Assembly (NCBI GenBank): GCA_026874595.1
Contig: CM049314.1
Span: 52,621,812-52,685,811, forward strand
Direction: 5' to 3'
Length of the DNA stretch: 64,000 nucleotides
Origin: Sipunculus nudus
Lineage: Eukaryota > Annelida > Sipuncula > Golfingiida > Sipunculidae
A model generated the notes under the pieces. That model searched no databases and was not told where the DNA came from. It was given only the letters and a program-made list of their open reading frames with translations. A program made the position numbers and the translations under genes. Positions 38,557-51,394 of the stretch are shown in pieces; within the stretch, counting starts at the first letter, position 1; each line of letters opens with the position of its first letter.

Positions 38557-39974
38557 TTGTATCCCCAGAAAAAATCGGGGGATATTATGTTTTCATGACG
38601 GTCCCGCTGCCTGCGCCGCTGCTGCATAAAAATATTTTTGGCACGATAACTCAAAAAATATTTCACGGATCTTTACCGAACTTTGTATATGTATAGATAT
38701 GGGTGAGAGGACAACGCCTATAAATAATGAGGTCATAATGAGGACCTTCACTAGTAGAGTGTCCTTGACCTTGAATAGGTCCAATTTTGGGGAAAATCAC
38801 ACAAATTCTTAAATATCTCAAGAAATCATGCATGGATTGATCACAAAATCAAGTTGATCGAAGATCATGGAAAGGGTTGTCATGTTCCAGAAACTGGTGG
38901 CGCCACCTATTATTCTTTACTTGTTTTCGTGCCTTTTAATACCCCCAAAATTGCCACTTGACAGTACTGTGAGCATTATAAGTCAAAAACTAATTGACAG
39001 ATATCTTTTATATTATGCATATACATAGATATGGGTTATGGGATGATGTTTATTTAAATTGGGGTCATGACCTTTCCTATGAGAGTAGCCTTGACCTTGA
39101 ATATTCCCAAATTTGGTGAAATTCACACAAAATCTTTAATATCTCAGTAAGGGATACATGGAATGATCCAAAAGTCAAATTGACTGAAGATCTTGCATAG
39201 CTTTGTCTTTTGCAGAAGGCAGGTGGTGACACCTTGTGTCAATTTCTTGTTAAAATGATGTTAACGCAATAACTTTGTAAGAATTTGAGGTAAAGTCACC
39301 AAACCCTCTGGTGTGATGCATCTTATCAACGGCTAGGTCAAGTACGAACATGGATGACCCTGATGCATTTTTTCAAGGTCACATCAGCGATTATGCTAAA
39401 ATGATATTAGGGCAATAACTCAAAAAGAATTTGTGGTCCTGTCACCAAACGTACAGTTTAGATGCATTTTATCAAGGGCTAGGCCAAGTTTGAATATGGA
39501 TGACCTTGATGCATTTTTCAAGGTCACAAAGGCGATAATGCTTAAATGATGTTAACTTTAATATCTCACTGAGGGATGCATGGATTGGTCCAAAAATCAA
39601 ATTGACATAAGATCTTTGATAGCATTGTTTTCTGCAGAAGACAGGTGGCGCCAGCTTATGTTGTTATCTTGCTAAAATTATGTTTAAATGGAATAACTTT
39701 GTAAGAATTTGAGGTACAGTCACCAAACCCACAAGTTTGATGCATCTTATCAATGGCTAGGTCAAATTTGAACATGGATGACCTTGATACATTTTTTCAA
39801 GATCACAGCAGGGATAATGTTAAAATGAAATTACAGCAATAACTAAAAAAAATTGTTGGTACAGTCACCAAACTTACAGGTTAGATGCATCTTTTCAAGG
39901 GCGGGGGGGGGGGGGGGGGGGGAAGTTAATTGTCTCGGGATACGATGGCACCTGCGGTGCCAAGAAATATCTAG
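38557..39974 (+). mobile_element. Family E HINE-like element (about 1.4 kb)
   Basis: The 5' end TTGTATCCCCAGAAAAAATC folds with GGGGGATA, is followed by ATTATGTTTTCA and resembles family B (ACTATGTTTTCA). The 3' end carries the inverted arm CGGGATAC, a perfect hairpin GGCACC-TGC-GGTGCC and terminal CTAG before TTA. The inside has two or three diverged blocks around GGTCAAGTTTGAACATGGATG and AATATCTCA. A G-run of about 18 lies near 39905. There is no open frame of note. Confidence 0.7.
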
Positions 39975-41095
39975 TTAAATATATATTAATTATGAAATTT
40001 GTGTATGGATTTAAGCAATTAAAGTTTGAAATTTAAAAACCAACTTATATTGTGTAGAACAATAATTAATAAATAATTGAAACTTCATATTTTATCAGCT
40101 TTGTTTGTCTACCAGTCTGTCTGTCCTGAATTGATTACCGTTTTCCCCCATAGATAATCCGCATTTTTTCATCTTAGAATCGAAATAAAAAAGCCTGGTG
40201 CGTATTATACATGGAGACATAATTTCCAAACTTTTTTTCAGTCAGGTTGAACATCGTACGGTGAGCCGATGATAAGCGATAATAAAGGATTTTATGTAAA
40301 CAAAGTGTATACTCACTTTACTTGTACAAATTTTGCATTAAACAACATAATTATTGATTTGATTCACTTTTTTTTCATTTCAGATACTTAAAATATATCT
40401 TAAGTATGGCTTACAACAGAAGATCGCTGTTGTGAAATATGCATGATGGTATATTGCTTGGCTGACCTCCTTTGATGTCAATGTCTGTCGGCAGATGGCG
40501 CTGCGGCATATTTTTACATGTGGTGTTAAATCACAAAAGGGGATCGTTTCTACCTGATATACCTGCACCTGTCAGTCCTTGTCCGTGGGAAATGTTCCGT
40601 GATACACTAATTACTATTTAAACAACTTGAGCCAAGGGAGGAATGATTGCCTGGTGGTTTCCTAAGTTAATTAATAATTAATTACCCTATTTTGCAAGCA
40701 TGGACAGTTTGAACAGCTGTGTAAATTAATGATATCCCGGAGATGTGTTATAAATTTATTACAAACCTAGGGTATTTTATTATAGTTAGTTAAATATATA
40801 TATACATATATATATGCTTAAAATGAAACCCCGTTGTGGATATTAAACATCACAGAAAATTTGATTTAAAAACATAATAAACGTGTGTATTTCTAACAAT
40901 CTTTTTTTTCACACATGAAAACTTATAGAACATTTTACGTCAGAAAAAAAGTCATTTTATTTGACATGTTTTACACAACGCGTATGATTGCATATGATAT
41001 TATACTAAAGATATGAATAGTTAATGATCAATATATATGCATGTGGTTGCATAAAGTATTAAGTCACCAAAGAGTAGCATATCAATACAGTTCAT

Positions 41096-42050
41096 TTATT
41101 GTCTCTCAAAACCTTCAAACTCTTCGTCGTCGGACTGTAAGAACAACTGCATGATTTGTTCTGATGACATCACCTCTTCATCCGCAAAATACAGGTCATC
41201 CGTGTCGTTTTCATCATCCCAGCTTTCTGCAGTCTCTTCCTCGTCTTTATTACTCCATAGGATATCATCTTCTGTGCCGTCAAGGGCGTTCGAAATGCAA
41301 CAGCGCTTGAAGGATCTGATGATGATATTCTTATCAAGCTCGCCCCACGCGTCCTTGATCCACTGTACGATGGTCACTTGGTCTGGGGCGCGCATACGAC
41401 CTCCCTTTGTAAATGTCTTGGCCCCGTGCTGCATCCACTCGCCCCATTTAGATTTCAGTAGCGTCTTCATGGGCCTGTTGACACCTACGTCCAGCGGCTG
41501 TAGTATCGATGTCATCCCGCCAGGGATTATCGCCACCTCCGTCTTGTGCACATGCTTCAGATGTTGCAGTAAGGCCGGGTTGCAGTGGCATCTGAAAGCA
41601 TCTAACACTAATAGGCTATTCTCTTTCTTTGTGAGGCCGCCCGCGCGATTCCCCCACACGCTATCAATCCAATCTTTCATCAGGGTATCGTCCATCCAGC
41701 CTTTAGACTGTACGCGCACGTGTACACTGCTCGGGAATTTTACACCTTTGGGCATGGTTTTCCGTTTGAAAACCACGTACGGGGGGTTATTTAGTGCCAT
41801 CTGCCATGCAGGCCAGCATGACTGTGAACCTGTTTTTTTCATTACCAGTCGTACGGATTGATACTGTGTTCGCTCCCTTCTTTTCCACAGTTGTATCGGC
41901 AGGTAGATCAAACGTTAGCGGCGTCTGGTCAGCCTTACCCATGAGTGACAGTGGCGGGTCCAGTACTTTGCGGCGTTTGATTATGTGGGCCTGAAAAGCT
42001 GTCAGTTTCTCCTCATAATCAGCTGGGAGCTTTTGACTGATGTGGGTTTT
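41096..42050 (-). pseudogene. Tigger-like transposase, catalytic DDE/DDD part
   Basis: Minus-strand C-terminal part of a pogo/Tigger transposase. It contains the three acidic catalytic positions in family contexts: ADQTP (read from ~41935), LLVLDAFRCH (~41620) and TSILQPLDVGVNRP (~41500). It ends in an acidic tail rich in D and E before a stop at 41096. A one-base shift at a C/G run (about 41782-41795) separates the frame of the first Asp from the longer downstream frame. Together with the inserted A element this makes the gene non-functional. The 5' part is at 45215-45640. The family assignment rests on motifs remembered for DDE_1/Tigger proteins. Confidence 0.8.
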
Positions 42051-42909
42051 TAGCTCAGCTGACTATAAGTCATCTGAGCTATAGTTGTGGTCCATTGTCC
42101 GTCGTCCGTCCGTCTGTCCGTCCGTCCGTCCTTCCGTCCGTCCGTAGATGTGGCACGTTTTGAAACCGTAAGACCTAGGAATCCAAAATTTGGCATAATG
42201 TTAGATGTCCCCAAGATCTTCTACCAAGCCGAAAACTGGGTCTTTGCAACTTCGTTCCTTTGAGAAATTAAGGAAAAACCTCAATTTTTTATTAAAAACC
42301 TATTTTCACACTTCAGGACTGCCTAATATCAAAACCACTCATCTGTTTTTCCTCATATTTACCATAAATATTCCTCTATATAGTTCCTATGTACACCACC
42401 CTTGATCCAGGTGTCCAACCCAACTCATCTAGTAGTTTTAACCAACAACATAACAATAAACAATAAATTAATAAATTTTTATTGGTTTTTAATAACAAAT
42501 TAAAGAAAAATAGAAAAGGAATTTGTTAGTTTATAATAACAGGAAATTAACTTGCAGTTACTGATGATATAAGAATCTTGTATCGATGGGTAGAATGTCA
42601 CATATTCCAAATAACACCATGCAGTCACCTATGGCATTTTTCAGTTCAATTTTAATGATACAGAAGTAAATCATATTATTCATTACTAATCATTAGGGAT
42701 CATATGAAGGAAATTAATGATAGACAAAGATGCAGTTGATAATATTAATCTAGATTCCTACTGTGTCTAGTGTGTACATTGATGTGAAATTAGTCCAAAA
42801 TGAATTTTTTACAGTTATTTTTTAATATAAATAAAAGCCATAAAACCAGGTACTTATGATCATTGTATCCGCCAAAACAGAGTTTTGCGGATACTATGTT
42901 TTCAGCTGG

Positions 42910-42943
<34 letters not shown>

Positions 42944-45215
42944 GTAGGTGTCCGGAGAACTCCTCCGTAACCGCTGGGCGGAATTTTCCGAAACCCGGGA
43001 TTATGTTCGGGTCACATGTGAACTGCTGCGCCCCAATTTTGTTTTGACCTCTGACCTTTCCTCTGCGCTCTGCGTCCGTTTGTGCGTCTGTTTCCACACA
43101 TAAACCCACATATCTCGGGAACCGTTTGACCGATCAGGAAAATTTTTTTGCACAAATGTAGCCCTCGGAGAGCTTTATAACATACACCAAAAATGGTGGC
43201 GCCACCTGCAACCATGTTTGCACAGTGTCCATCTGTTCGTCTGCCTTGGGTTAAAATCACTCATATCTCTGCAGTGACTTGACTAATTCACCTGAAATTC
43301 GGCATGCACAAACATCCTGGATAGCTTTTCTGATTTTATGACAGGTGGCGCCACCTACATTCACGTTGACGCTGCAGACATCCAAGCTCATATCTCGGGA
43401 ACCGTTTGACCGATCAGGAAAATTCTTTTGCACAAATGTAGCCCTTGGAGAGCTTTATAACATACACCAAAAATGGTGGCGCCACCTGCAACCATGTTTG
43501 CACAGTGTCCATCTGTTCGTCTGCCTTGGGTTAAAATCACTCATATCTCTGCAGTGACTTGACTAATTCACCTGAAATTTGGCATGCGTATACATCCTGG
43601 ATAGCTTATCTGATTTTATGACAGGTGGCGCCACCTACATTCACGTTTACGCTGCAGACATCCAAGCTCATATCTCGGGAACCGTTTGACCGATCAGGAA
43701 AATTCTTTTGCACAAATGTAGCCCTTGGAGAGCTTTATAACATACACCAAAAATGGTGCCACAACCTGCAACCATGTTTGTACAGTGTCCATCTGTTTGT
43801 CTGCCTTGGGTTAAAATCACTCATATCTCTGCAGTGACTTGACTAATTCACCTAAAATTTGGCATGCGTATACATCCTGGATAGCTTTTCTGATTTTATG
43901 ACAGGTGGCGCCACCTACATTCATGTTTACGCTGCAGACATCCAAGCTCATATCTCAGGAACCGTTTGATTGATCAGGAAAATTTTTTTGCACAAATGTA
44001 GCCCTTGGAGAGCTTTATAACATACACAAAAAATGGTGGCGCCACCTGCAACCATGTTTGCACAGTGTCCAGCTGTTTGTCTGCTTGGGTTAAAATCACT
44101 CATATCTCTGCAGTGGTTTGACTAATTCACCTGAAATTCTGCATGCTTATACATCCTGGATAGCTTTTCTGATTTTATGACAGGTGGCGCCACCTACAAT
44201 CAAGTTTACGCTGCAGACATCCAAGCTCATATCTAGGGAACTGTTTGACCAATTGGGCCAAAATTTTGCATGTGTATAGTTCTCACAAAGCTCTTTATCA
44301 TACGCTTAACTGGTGGCGCCACCTGCAACCCTTTTTTGCACAGCATCCATCTGTTTGTCTGCCAAGGGCAAAAATCACTCATATACAATATAGTGGTTTG
44401 ACTTATCTGCCTTAAATTTTGCATATGTATACAACTTGGACGGCTTTCTGGATTTTTTGGTAGGTAGCGCAACCTACATACACAATTTGGCTGCAGACAT
44501 CCATGCTGATATGCAACACTTCACCCGTTCCACTCTGATTTAGGCGGATACAAGTAGTCGCTTGTCGACTACCCGTATTCTAGTTATTTAAATGTGTGAA
44601 TTTTGTATATTCTGGATTCTCAACATCATTGGTTGGTGAAACTGAATAAATACCAGACATGGTGCAAATACTTTGTAATTGTATTTAAATATGAATATGA
44701 TTATGTACTCCATTATAAAATTTCTTGCATAAAGAATAGGAATTCAGGTAAAAATGAAAGTATATGAATACTTGTGCAAATACTTTCAAAATGTATTCAT
44801 GAATGCATTCATGAATATATTCTTTAATATTATTTTAATAATCATATCAGTTATATTTCATTGAAAAAAATCATATAATTCTCTTATTATTTTTTATAAA
44901 AATTATATTTGGGACAATACTTGTATTTTTTTTTAATAAATAGTTAAACTCTTATATTATATGTTCTGCTTATAAGTTATATGGCCAAGTCAAAATCTGT
45001 GTGACAATAGTACTCCATTTGTTAATAAAATAAATGAAATCAATCCTCTTCCCTGTCTCCAAAGGTACTATCAAAATCATACATAAGCTAAACAACAACA
45101 ACTCATAATACAGCTTATATTTATTACCACACAAAACCAGCATGTGCCTCATTTCTAAATAATATTTTTTAATCATATATAACAGCTGAGCGCCGTGACC
45201 CATAGGTCCCTTGTT
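42051..45215 (+). mobile_element. Family A element inserted in the Tigger transposase
   Basis: The 5' end is TAGCTCAGCTGACTATAAGTC (42051). The 3' end is CAGCTGAGCGCCGTGACCCA, continuing TAGGTCCCTTGTT to about 45215. It lies in a T-run of the transposase gene, and the transposase frame continues directly from one flank to the other. It holds family B copy 3 (42863-44583). The remainder (44584-45180) is AT-rich with no features. Confidence 0.75.
42863..44583 (+). mobile_element. Family B HINE-like element, copy 3
   Basis: The 5' end is identical to copy 2 and is followed by a GCC run of about 10 units at 42913. The 3' end has inverted arm GGCGGATAC, a perfect hairpin GTAGTCG-CTTGT-CGACTAC and terminal CTAG before TT. 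It contains four units of 280 bp with GGTGGCGCCACC near 43196, 43345, 43476, 43625, 43906, 44035, 44185 and 44310. The low divergence from copy 2 suggests recent activity. Confidence 0.78.
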
Positions 45216-45640
45216 CTTCTAATGGAAAGATCATTCCGGGCCATGAAGCGATAACACCAGTTTGAGGAAGCCTTGAAATCACTAATTTTGAGATCTTTTG
45301 CAACCAGGCTGGCTTTCAGTCGAACTTGCACTGTGCTCACTGCATTGCCCTGAGCGCGACATTCACTGATCCATTCCAGCACTTGCTTGTCCACCTCAGG
45401 ATAGAAAACTTGACGACTCCTGTTGGCCCTCTTTGATTTCGGCATTTTTTCAAGTTGTCCTTTCGATCTTTTCCACAGTCGAACATTGCTCTCGTCGATA
45501 CCGAAATGGCGAGCAGCACTGCGATTCCCATTCTGTTCAGCATACTGAACAACTTGTAACTTAAACGCTGTCGTATACGATGATCTGCGTGGCATGATGA
45601 CCATAAGCGACTGAATGGAGAACAAGTGATGGTTACCCAT
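45215..45640 (-). pseudogene. Tigger-like transposase, N-terminal DNA-binding part
   Basis: The minus-strand fragment begins most plausibly at MPRRSSYTTAFKLQVVQYAE (ATG at 45595). An earlier in-frame ATG is at 45640. The first ~55 residues look like a psq/Brinker-type helix-turn-helix (NGNRSAARHFGIDESNVRLW). They are followed by a CENP-B-type helix-turn-helix segment (DKQVLEWISECRAQGNAVST ... ISDFKASSNWCYRFM). Together these bind the transposon ends in pogo/Tigger proteins. The frame stops matching where the family A element begins; the catalytic part continues at 42050. Confidence 0.8.
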
Positions 45641-46259
45641 ATTTATGCGTGTGTTGAGTTAATGAAGACTGTTTGTTCTATGATTAGCATTAATTGGCTA
45701 ACTAAGTTACCGTGCGAGTAGTTCTCCTTATGACACGCTCATCTCAGTTTGTTACCCGACACGACGGAAAGCTTCCCTTTGATTAACATCAAAGGAGACC
45801 TGTGTTTTTGTATACATTCTGTAACTAAGAATTATCATTGCTGTTTTTTTTTTTGTTAGAATAGGGATGGTATTTTATTAAAACACATTCGTACGACCCC
45901 TTTTGTTGGACACGAACGGCCTTGCATTGGTGACGCTTAATACAAGTGTTGCAATACCTGGTTAACGGCGGTCCAGGCACAATCCCCCTTTTTACACTTA
46001 ACAATTGGAGGAGAATAGACAATTTGCTAATTCAAGTATAATGATCTTTTGCTTAGAGACTTGTGTTGACTGACAAAGTCACACCCACGAAGAGAGCGGA
46101 TATTCGATGACCACCACAAAAACAATTTGCAGCATTCAGGATTTCGTCAGAATCTAGCTGCGTATTATACACAGGTATACAGGTTTTTCCCCAGAAATTG
46201 TAGCTCTGAATAGGGGTGCGGATTATCTACAGGTGCGGATTATCTATGGGGGAAAACGG

Positions 46260-47871
46260 TATTAAGTAATTGTGAATGAACATTTTCATGTTGTAAGCTT
46301 TGTTGAATTAATAGAAAATCATATGTATGTACACTATAATAATACAGAGATGTTGTAACTCTGATTCATATATTTCATAATATATATATATCATAAAAAA
46401 ATAGATCCAATTGAAAAAATGTGTAAACTACTGAACTATCAACAATCTATCAAAAAGCCATCCAATGATCATGGTAATAATATATGTTGTATGTTCACAA
46501 ACTGCTCACATGCTTCAATTTTTAACATTAGGAAATGCATGGTTTGGTCATAAATGATAATTATATGCAACAATTTCTTACTCATCAATACAAACCAATC
46601 ATGTCAACCAACCATGGCCTATATCATCTTTTCCTCTTAGACTTTATCTCCAATTGATATTATTTTAGGTTTTTACCTTCAGCTGAGCACAGTGACCCAT
46701 GGGTTCCTTGTTTTCCTCTATTTTTGAGAACTAAATGAAGTGGTCTGACATCCAGGGAGTTCCATGGCAAATTTCCTTGGAAACCTGAAATTAGGTCATG
46801 GTGACCTATATTTTCTTAACTGGGTGAGAAAACATGATTTTTAAGCACTCAGTGAGTCAGATTGGGCACAAATTGTATCCATTTGGCCTAGAATCCTCAT
46901 ACATGACTTTCAGGGAAGTCAATAAAAAGTCTCCTTGGAAACCTGAAATAATGTCACTGAAACCTATTTCTGCAAGCTGTGTAATAGAACTTGATTTTAA
47001 CACTCTTTTAGTGAGATGGGCACAAATGGTCGAAGCTGGATGTAGAAAAAGGTTACTTTAACTTATATCTAAGTTCTATAGGCAAAATGCATGATTTTGA
47101 GCACTCTGGGAGTAATTTTATCCATTGTTCAGGCTCTTTGAATTCAGCTGGAAGTCATGGCCCATGGGCCACTTGTTCTAGACTGTTAGATTTTGTTTTG
47201 TATTAAAACAGGTTACTATAGAGATTTATGAAAAGCCATGCTTGTTGATTGTATATAGATATGGTTCATGAATACACATATAAAGTTAGATCACATTGTA
47301 AAGGAAACTAACCCATGACCTTTATATTCCCAGTGGTTTGCTCTGCCGCTGAGCTGACAGAAATCCCCCATCCCCTCTGTGTATTGGAACACTTTCTTAG
47401 GAACCAGTGAATGTCACTGTAGTGATGGTAGGTTTATACTACATATACTACATGTGATGGACACAGTGACTTTTCATGCAGCAGTTTAGCGTCATATTGA
47501 CCTTCTGGCATTATGACCAGATTACTGGCGCCAGAGTGTCATTACATCTAAGTCTGAGGAACGCATTATAAGGCCTTATGAAGATGCAAATATTTTTGTC
47601 ATTTCTGACAACGCTTCATGGCCTATATGTACACTGTCAATCAACATAAACCAGACCAATCGTTAGCATTTTTGTATACTTTCCAATAATAGCAATTATG
47701 AGCGAGAAAAGTTCCTGTTTAACCCAGCACATTGGTTAACCCCTCGGCATGTTTGTTGAATTTATGACCACATGAACACAAGCATGGCTAGCACAGGTTA
47801 CAGGACGCAGGCAGCTTGCAGGTGATACAGGTTGATGCCACTTGTAGTTCACAATGTATTGTTGATTGTAG
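46260..47871. other. End of intron 4
   Basis: AT-rich sequence to ~46680, then the 3' end of a family A element and a further A-like body that ends at about 47176 with TCATGGCCCATGGGCCACTTG, a compensated version of the usual palindrome. From 47177 to the acceptor TTGTAG at 47871 no repeat or coding signal was recognised. Confidence 0.5.
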
Positions 47872-48270
<399 letters not shown>

Positions 48271-51200
48271 TTATGATGAAGAATCTCTGTCAACAGATAA
48301 ACAGTAACACAGGAAATGGTGTAGAATCTCTGTCAACAAATAAACAGTAACACAGGAAATAGTGTAGAATCTCTGTCTACAGATAAACAGTAACACAGGT
48401 AATAGTGTATAATCTCTATTCACAGACAAACAGTAACACAGGTAATGGTGTAGAATCTCTCTCAACAAATGAACAGTTACACAGGTGATGATGAAGAATC
48501 TCTGCCAACAGATAAACAGTAACACAGTAATGGGGTAGAATCTCTATCTACAGACAAACAGTAACACAGGTAATGGTGTAGAATCTCTGTCAACAGATAA
48601 ACAGTAACACAGGAAATGGTGTAGAATCTCTGTCTACAGATAAACAGTAACACAGGAGATGGTGTAGAATCTCTGTCAACACAAAACCAGTAACACAGTA
48701 ATGATGTAGAATTTCTGTAAACAAACAAACAGTAACACAGTAATGGTGTAGAATTTCTGTAAACAGACAAACAGTTATGCAGGTATTTGTGTGGAATCTC
48801 TCAACAGATGAACAGTAACACAGGTAATGGTGTAGAATCTCTGTCTACAGATAAACAGTAACACAGGTAATGGTGTAGAATCTCTGTCAACAGATAAACA
48901 GTAACACAGGAAATGGTGTAGAATCTCTGTCTACAGATAAACAGTAACACAGGTAATAGTGTAGAATCTCTGTCTACAGATAAACAGTAACACAGTAATG
49001 GGGTAGAATCTGTCTACAGATAAACAGTAACACAGGTAATGGTATGGAATCTCTGACAACAGATAAACAGTAACACAGGAAATGGTGTAGAATCTCTGTC
49101 AACAGATAAACAGTAACACAGGAAATGGTGTAGAATCTCTGTCTACAGATAAACAGTAACACAGGAAATGGTGTAGAATCTCTGTCAACAGATAAACAGT
49201 AACACAGGAAATGGTGTAGAATCTCTGTCAACAGATAAACAGTAACACAGGAAATGGTGTAGAAACTCTGTCTACAGATAAACAGTAATACAGGAAATGG
49301 TGTAGAATCTCTGTCTACAGATAAACAGTAACACAGGAAATGGTGTAGAATCTCTGTCTACAGATAAACAGTAACACAGGTAATGGTGTAGAATCTCTGT
49401 CAACAGACAAACAGTAACACAGGTAATAGTGTAGAATATCTGTCTACAGATAAACAGTAACACAGGAAATGGTGTAGAATCTCTGTCTACAGATAAACAG
49501 AAAATATAGAAAATGGTGTAGAATCTCTGTCAACAGATAAACAGTAACACAGGAAATGGTGTAGAATCTCTGTCAACAGATAAACAGTAACACAGGAAAT
49601 GGTGTAGAATCTCTGTCAACAGATAAACAGTAACACAGGTAATAGTGTAGAATCTCTGTCAACAGATAAACAGTAACACAGGTAATGGTGTAGAATCTCT
49701 GTCAACAGATAAACAGTAACACAGTAATGGGGTAGAATCTCTGTCAACAGATAAACAGTAACACAGGAAATGGTGTAGAATCTCTGTCTACAGATAAACA
49801 GTAACACAGGAAATGGTGTAGAATCTCTGTCTACAGATAAACAGTAACACAGGTATTGGTGTAGAATCTCTGTCAACAGATAAACAGTAACACAGGAAAT
49901 GGTGTAGAATCTCTGTCAACAGATAAACAGTAACACAGGAAATGGTGTAGAATCTCTGTCTACAGATAAACAGTAACACAGGAAATGGTGTAGAATCTCT
50001 GTCTACAGATAAACAGTAACACAGTAATGGGGTAGAATCTCTGTCTACAGACAAACATTAACACAGGTAATGGTGTAGAATCTCTGTCAACAGATAAACA
50101 GTAACACAGGAAATGGTGTAGAATCTCTGTCAACAGATAAACAGTAACACAGGAAATGGTGTAGAATCTCTGTCTACAGATAAACAGTAACACAGGAAAT
50201 GGTGTAGAATCTCTGTCAACAGATAAACAGTAACACAGGAAATGGTGTAGAATCTCTGTCTACAGATAAACAGTAACACAGGAAATGGTGTAGAATCTCT
50301 GTCTACAGACAAACAGTAACACAGGTAATGGTGTAGAATCTCTGTCAACAGATAAACAGTAACACAGGAAATGGTGTAGAATCTCTGTCTACAGATAAAC
50401 AGTAACACAGTAATGGGGTAGAATCTCTGTCTACAGACAAACAGTAACACAGGTTATAGTGTATAATCTCTATTCACAGACAAACAGTAACACAGGTAAT
50501 GGTGTAGAATCTCTCTCAACAAATGAACAGTTACACAGGTGATGGTGAAGAATCTCTGCCAACAGATAAACAGTAACACAGTAATGGGGGAGAATCTCTG
50601 TCTACAGACAAACAGTAACACAGTTAATGGTGTAGAATCTCTGCCAACAGATAAACAGTAACACAGGAAATGGTGTAGAATCCCTGTCTACAGATAAACA
50701 GTAACACAGGTTATTGTGTAGAATCTCTGCCTACAGATAAACAGTAACACAGTAATGGGGTAGAATCTCTGTCTACAGATAAACAGTAACACAGGAGATG
50801 GTGTAGAATCTCTGTCTACAGATAAACAGTAACACAGGTAATGGTGTAGAATCTCTGTCAACAGATAAACAGTAACACAGGAAATGGTGTAGAATCTCTG
50901 TCTACAGATAAACAGTAACACAGGTAATGGTGTAGAATCTCTGTCAACAGATAAACAGTAACACAGGTAATGATGTAGAATCTCTGTCAACAGATAAACA
51001 GTATCACAGGGAATGGTGTAGAATCTCTGTCTACAGATAAACAGTAACACAGGAGATGGTGTAGAATCTCTGTCAACAGATAAACAGTTACACAGGTAAT
51101 GGTGTAGAATCTCTATTTACAGACAAACAGTAACACAAGTTATTGTGTAGAATCTCTGTCAACAGATGAATAGTAACACAGGTAATGGTGTAGAATCTCT

Positions 51201-51390
51201 GTCAACAGACAAACAGTAACACAGTAATGGGGTAGAATCTCTGTCAACAGATGAACAGTAACACAGGTAATGGTGTAGAATCTCTGTCAACAGATGAACA
51301 GTAACACAGGTATTGGTGTAGAATCTCTGGCAACAGAGAAACAGTTACACAGGTATTTGTGTGGAATCTCTCTCAACAGAGAAGCAGTAA
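48271..51390. repeat. Tandem array, 43-bp unit (TR6), intron 5
   Basis: About 72 copies of a 43-bp unit with pieces GTGTAGAATCTCTGTCAACAG and ATAAACAGTAACACAGG. The unit ends in AAATG or TAATG, and some copies lack a few bases (CACAGTAATGGGG). Each copy holds AGATAA. Many TAATG copies read CACAGGTAATG, which looks like a weak splice donor. The minus-strand frames of 60-120 codons seen here come from the repeat. Confidence 0.96.
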
Positions 51391-51394
51391 CTCT

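Larger units (their letters stand above)
40138..46259 (-). mobile_element. pogo/Tigger-like DNA transposon, broken by a nested element
   Basis: Perfect terminal inverted repeats of at least 26 bp begin CCGTTTTCCCCCATAGAT on the left (40138) and appear as the reverse complement ending at 46259. TA flanks each end, as expected for the Tc1/mariner-pogo superfamily. A transposase on the minus strand is in two pieces (45215-45640 and 41096-42050) separated by a family A element (42051-45215). Subterminal GCGTATTATACA lies near both ends. The autonomous form of the family is likely present elsewhere in the genome. Confidence 0.85.
35431..46711 (+). mobile_element. Family A element with a large nested insertion load
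   Basis: The 5' end TTAGCTGATCATAAGTCAAC at 35431 directly follows the 3' end of the previous A element. The probable 3' end is CAGCTGAGCACAGTGACCCA with the palindrome near 46700. Inside are family B copy 2, repeat R copy 2, family E, and the Tigger-like transposon that itself carries an A copy with family B copy 3. The pairing of these two ends is inference. Confidence 0.4.

Noticed and set aside
41151-41861. Plus-strand frame of 236 codons opposite the Tigger transposase
   Set aside because: It is a shadow of the minus-strand transposase frame and has no family similarity of its own.
36543-43837. Recurring 60-70 codon frames (MAPPTFTFTLQTSKLISRE) as a small gene family
   Set aside because: They start at the GGTGGCGCCACC palindrome of each 280-bp unit in family B elements and end within the unit. 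There is no conserved stop and no independent support.
48271-51050. Minus-strand frames (CVTVYLLTEILHH-type) as membrane proteins
   Set aside because: They are products of the 43-bp repeat. The hydrophobic look comes from the repeat composition.
48420-51050. CACAGGTAATG copies in the 43-bp array as real donors or hidden exons
   Set aside because: No conserved coding stretch of the transporter lies there, exon 5 joins exon 6 in phase, and the similarity to a donor is short.
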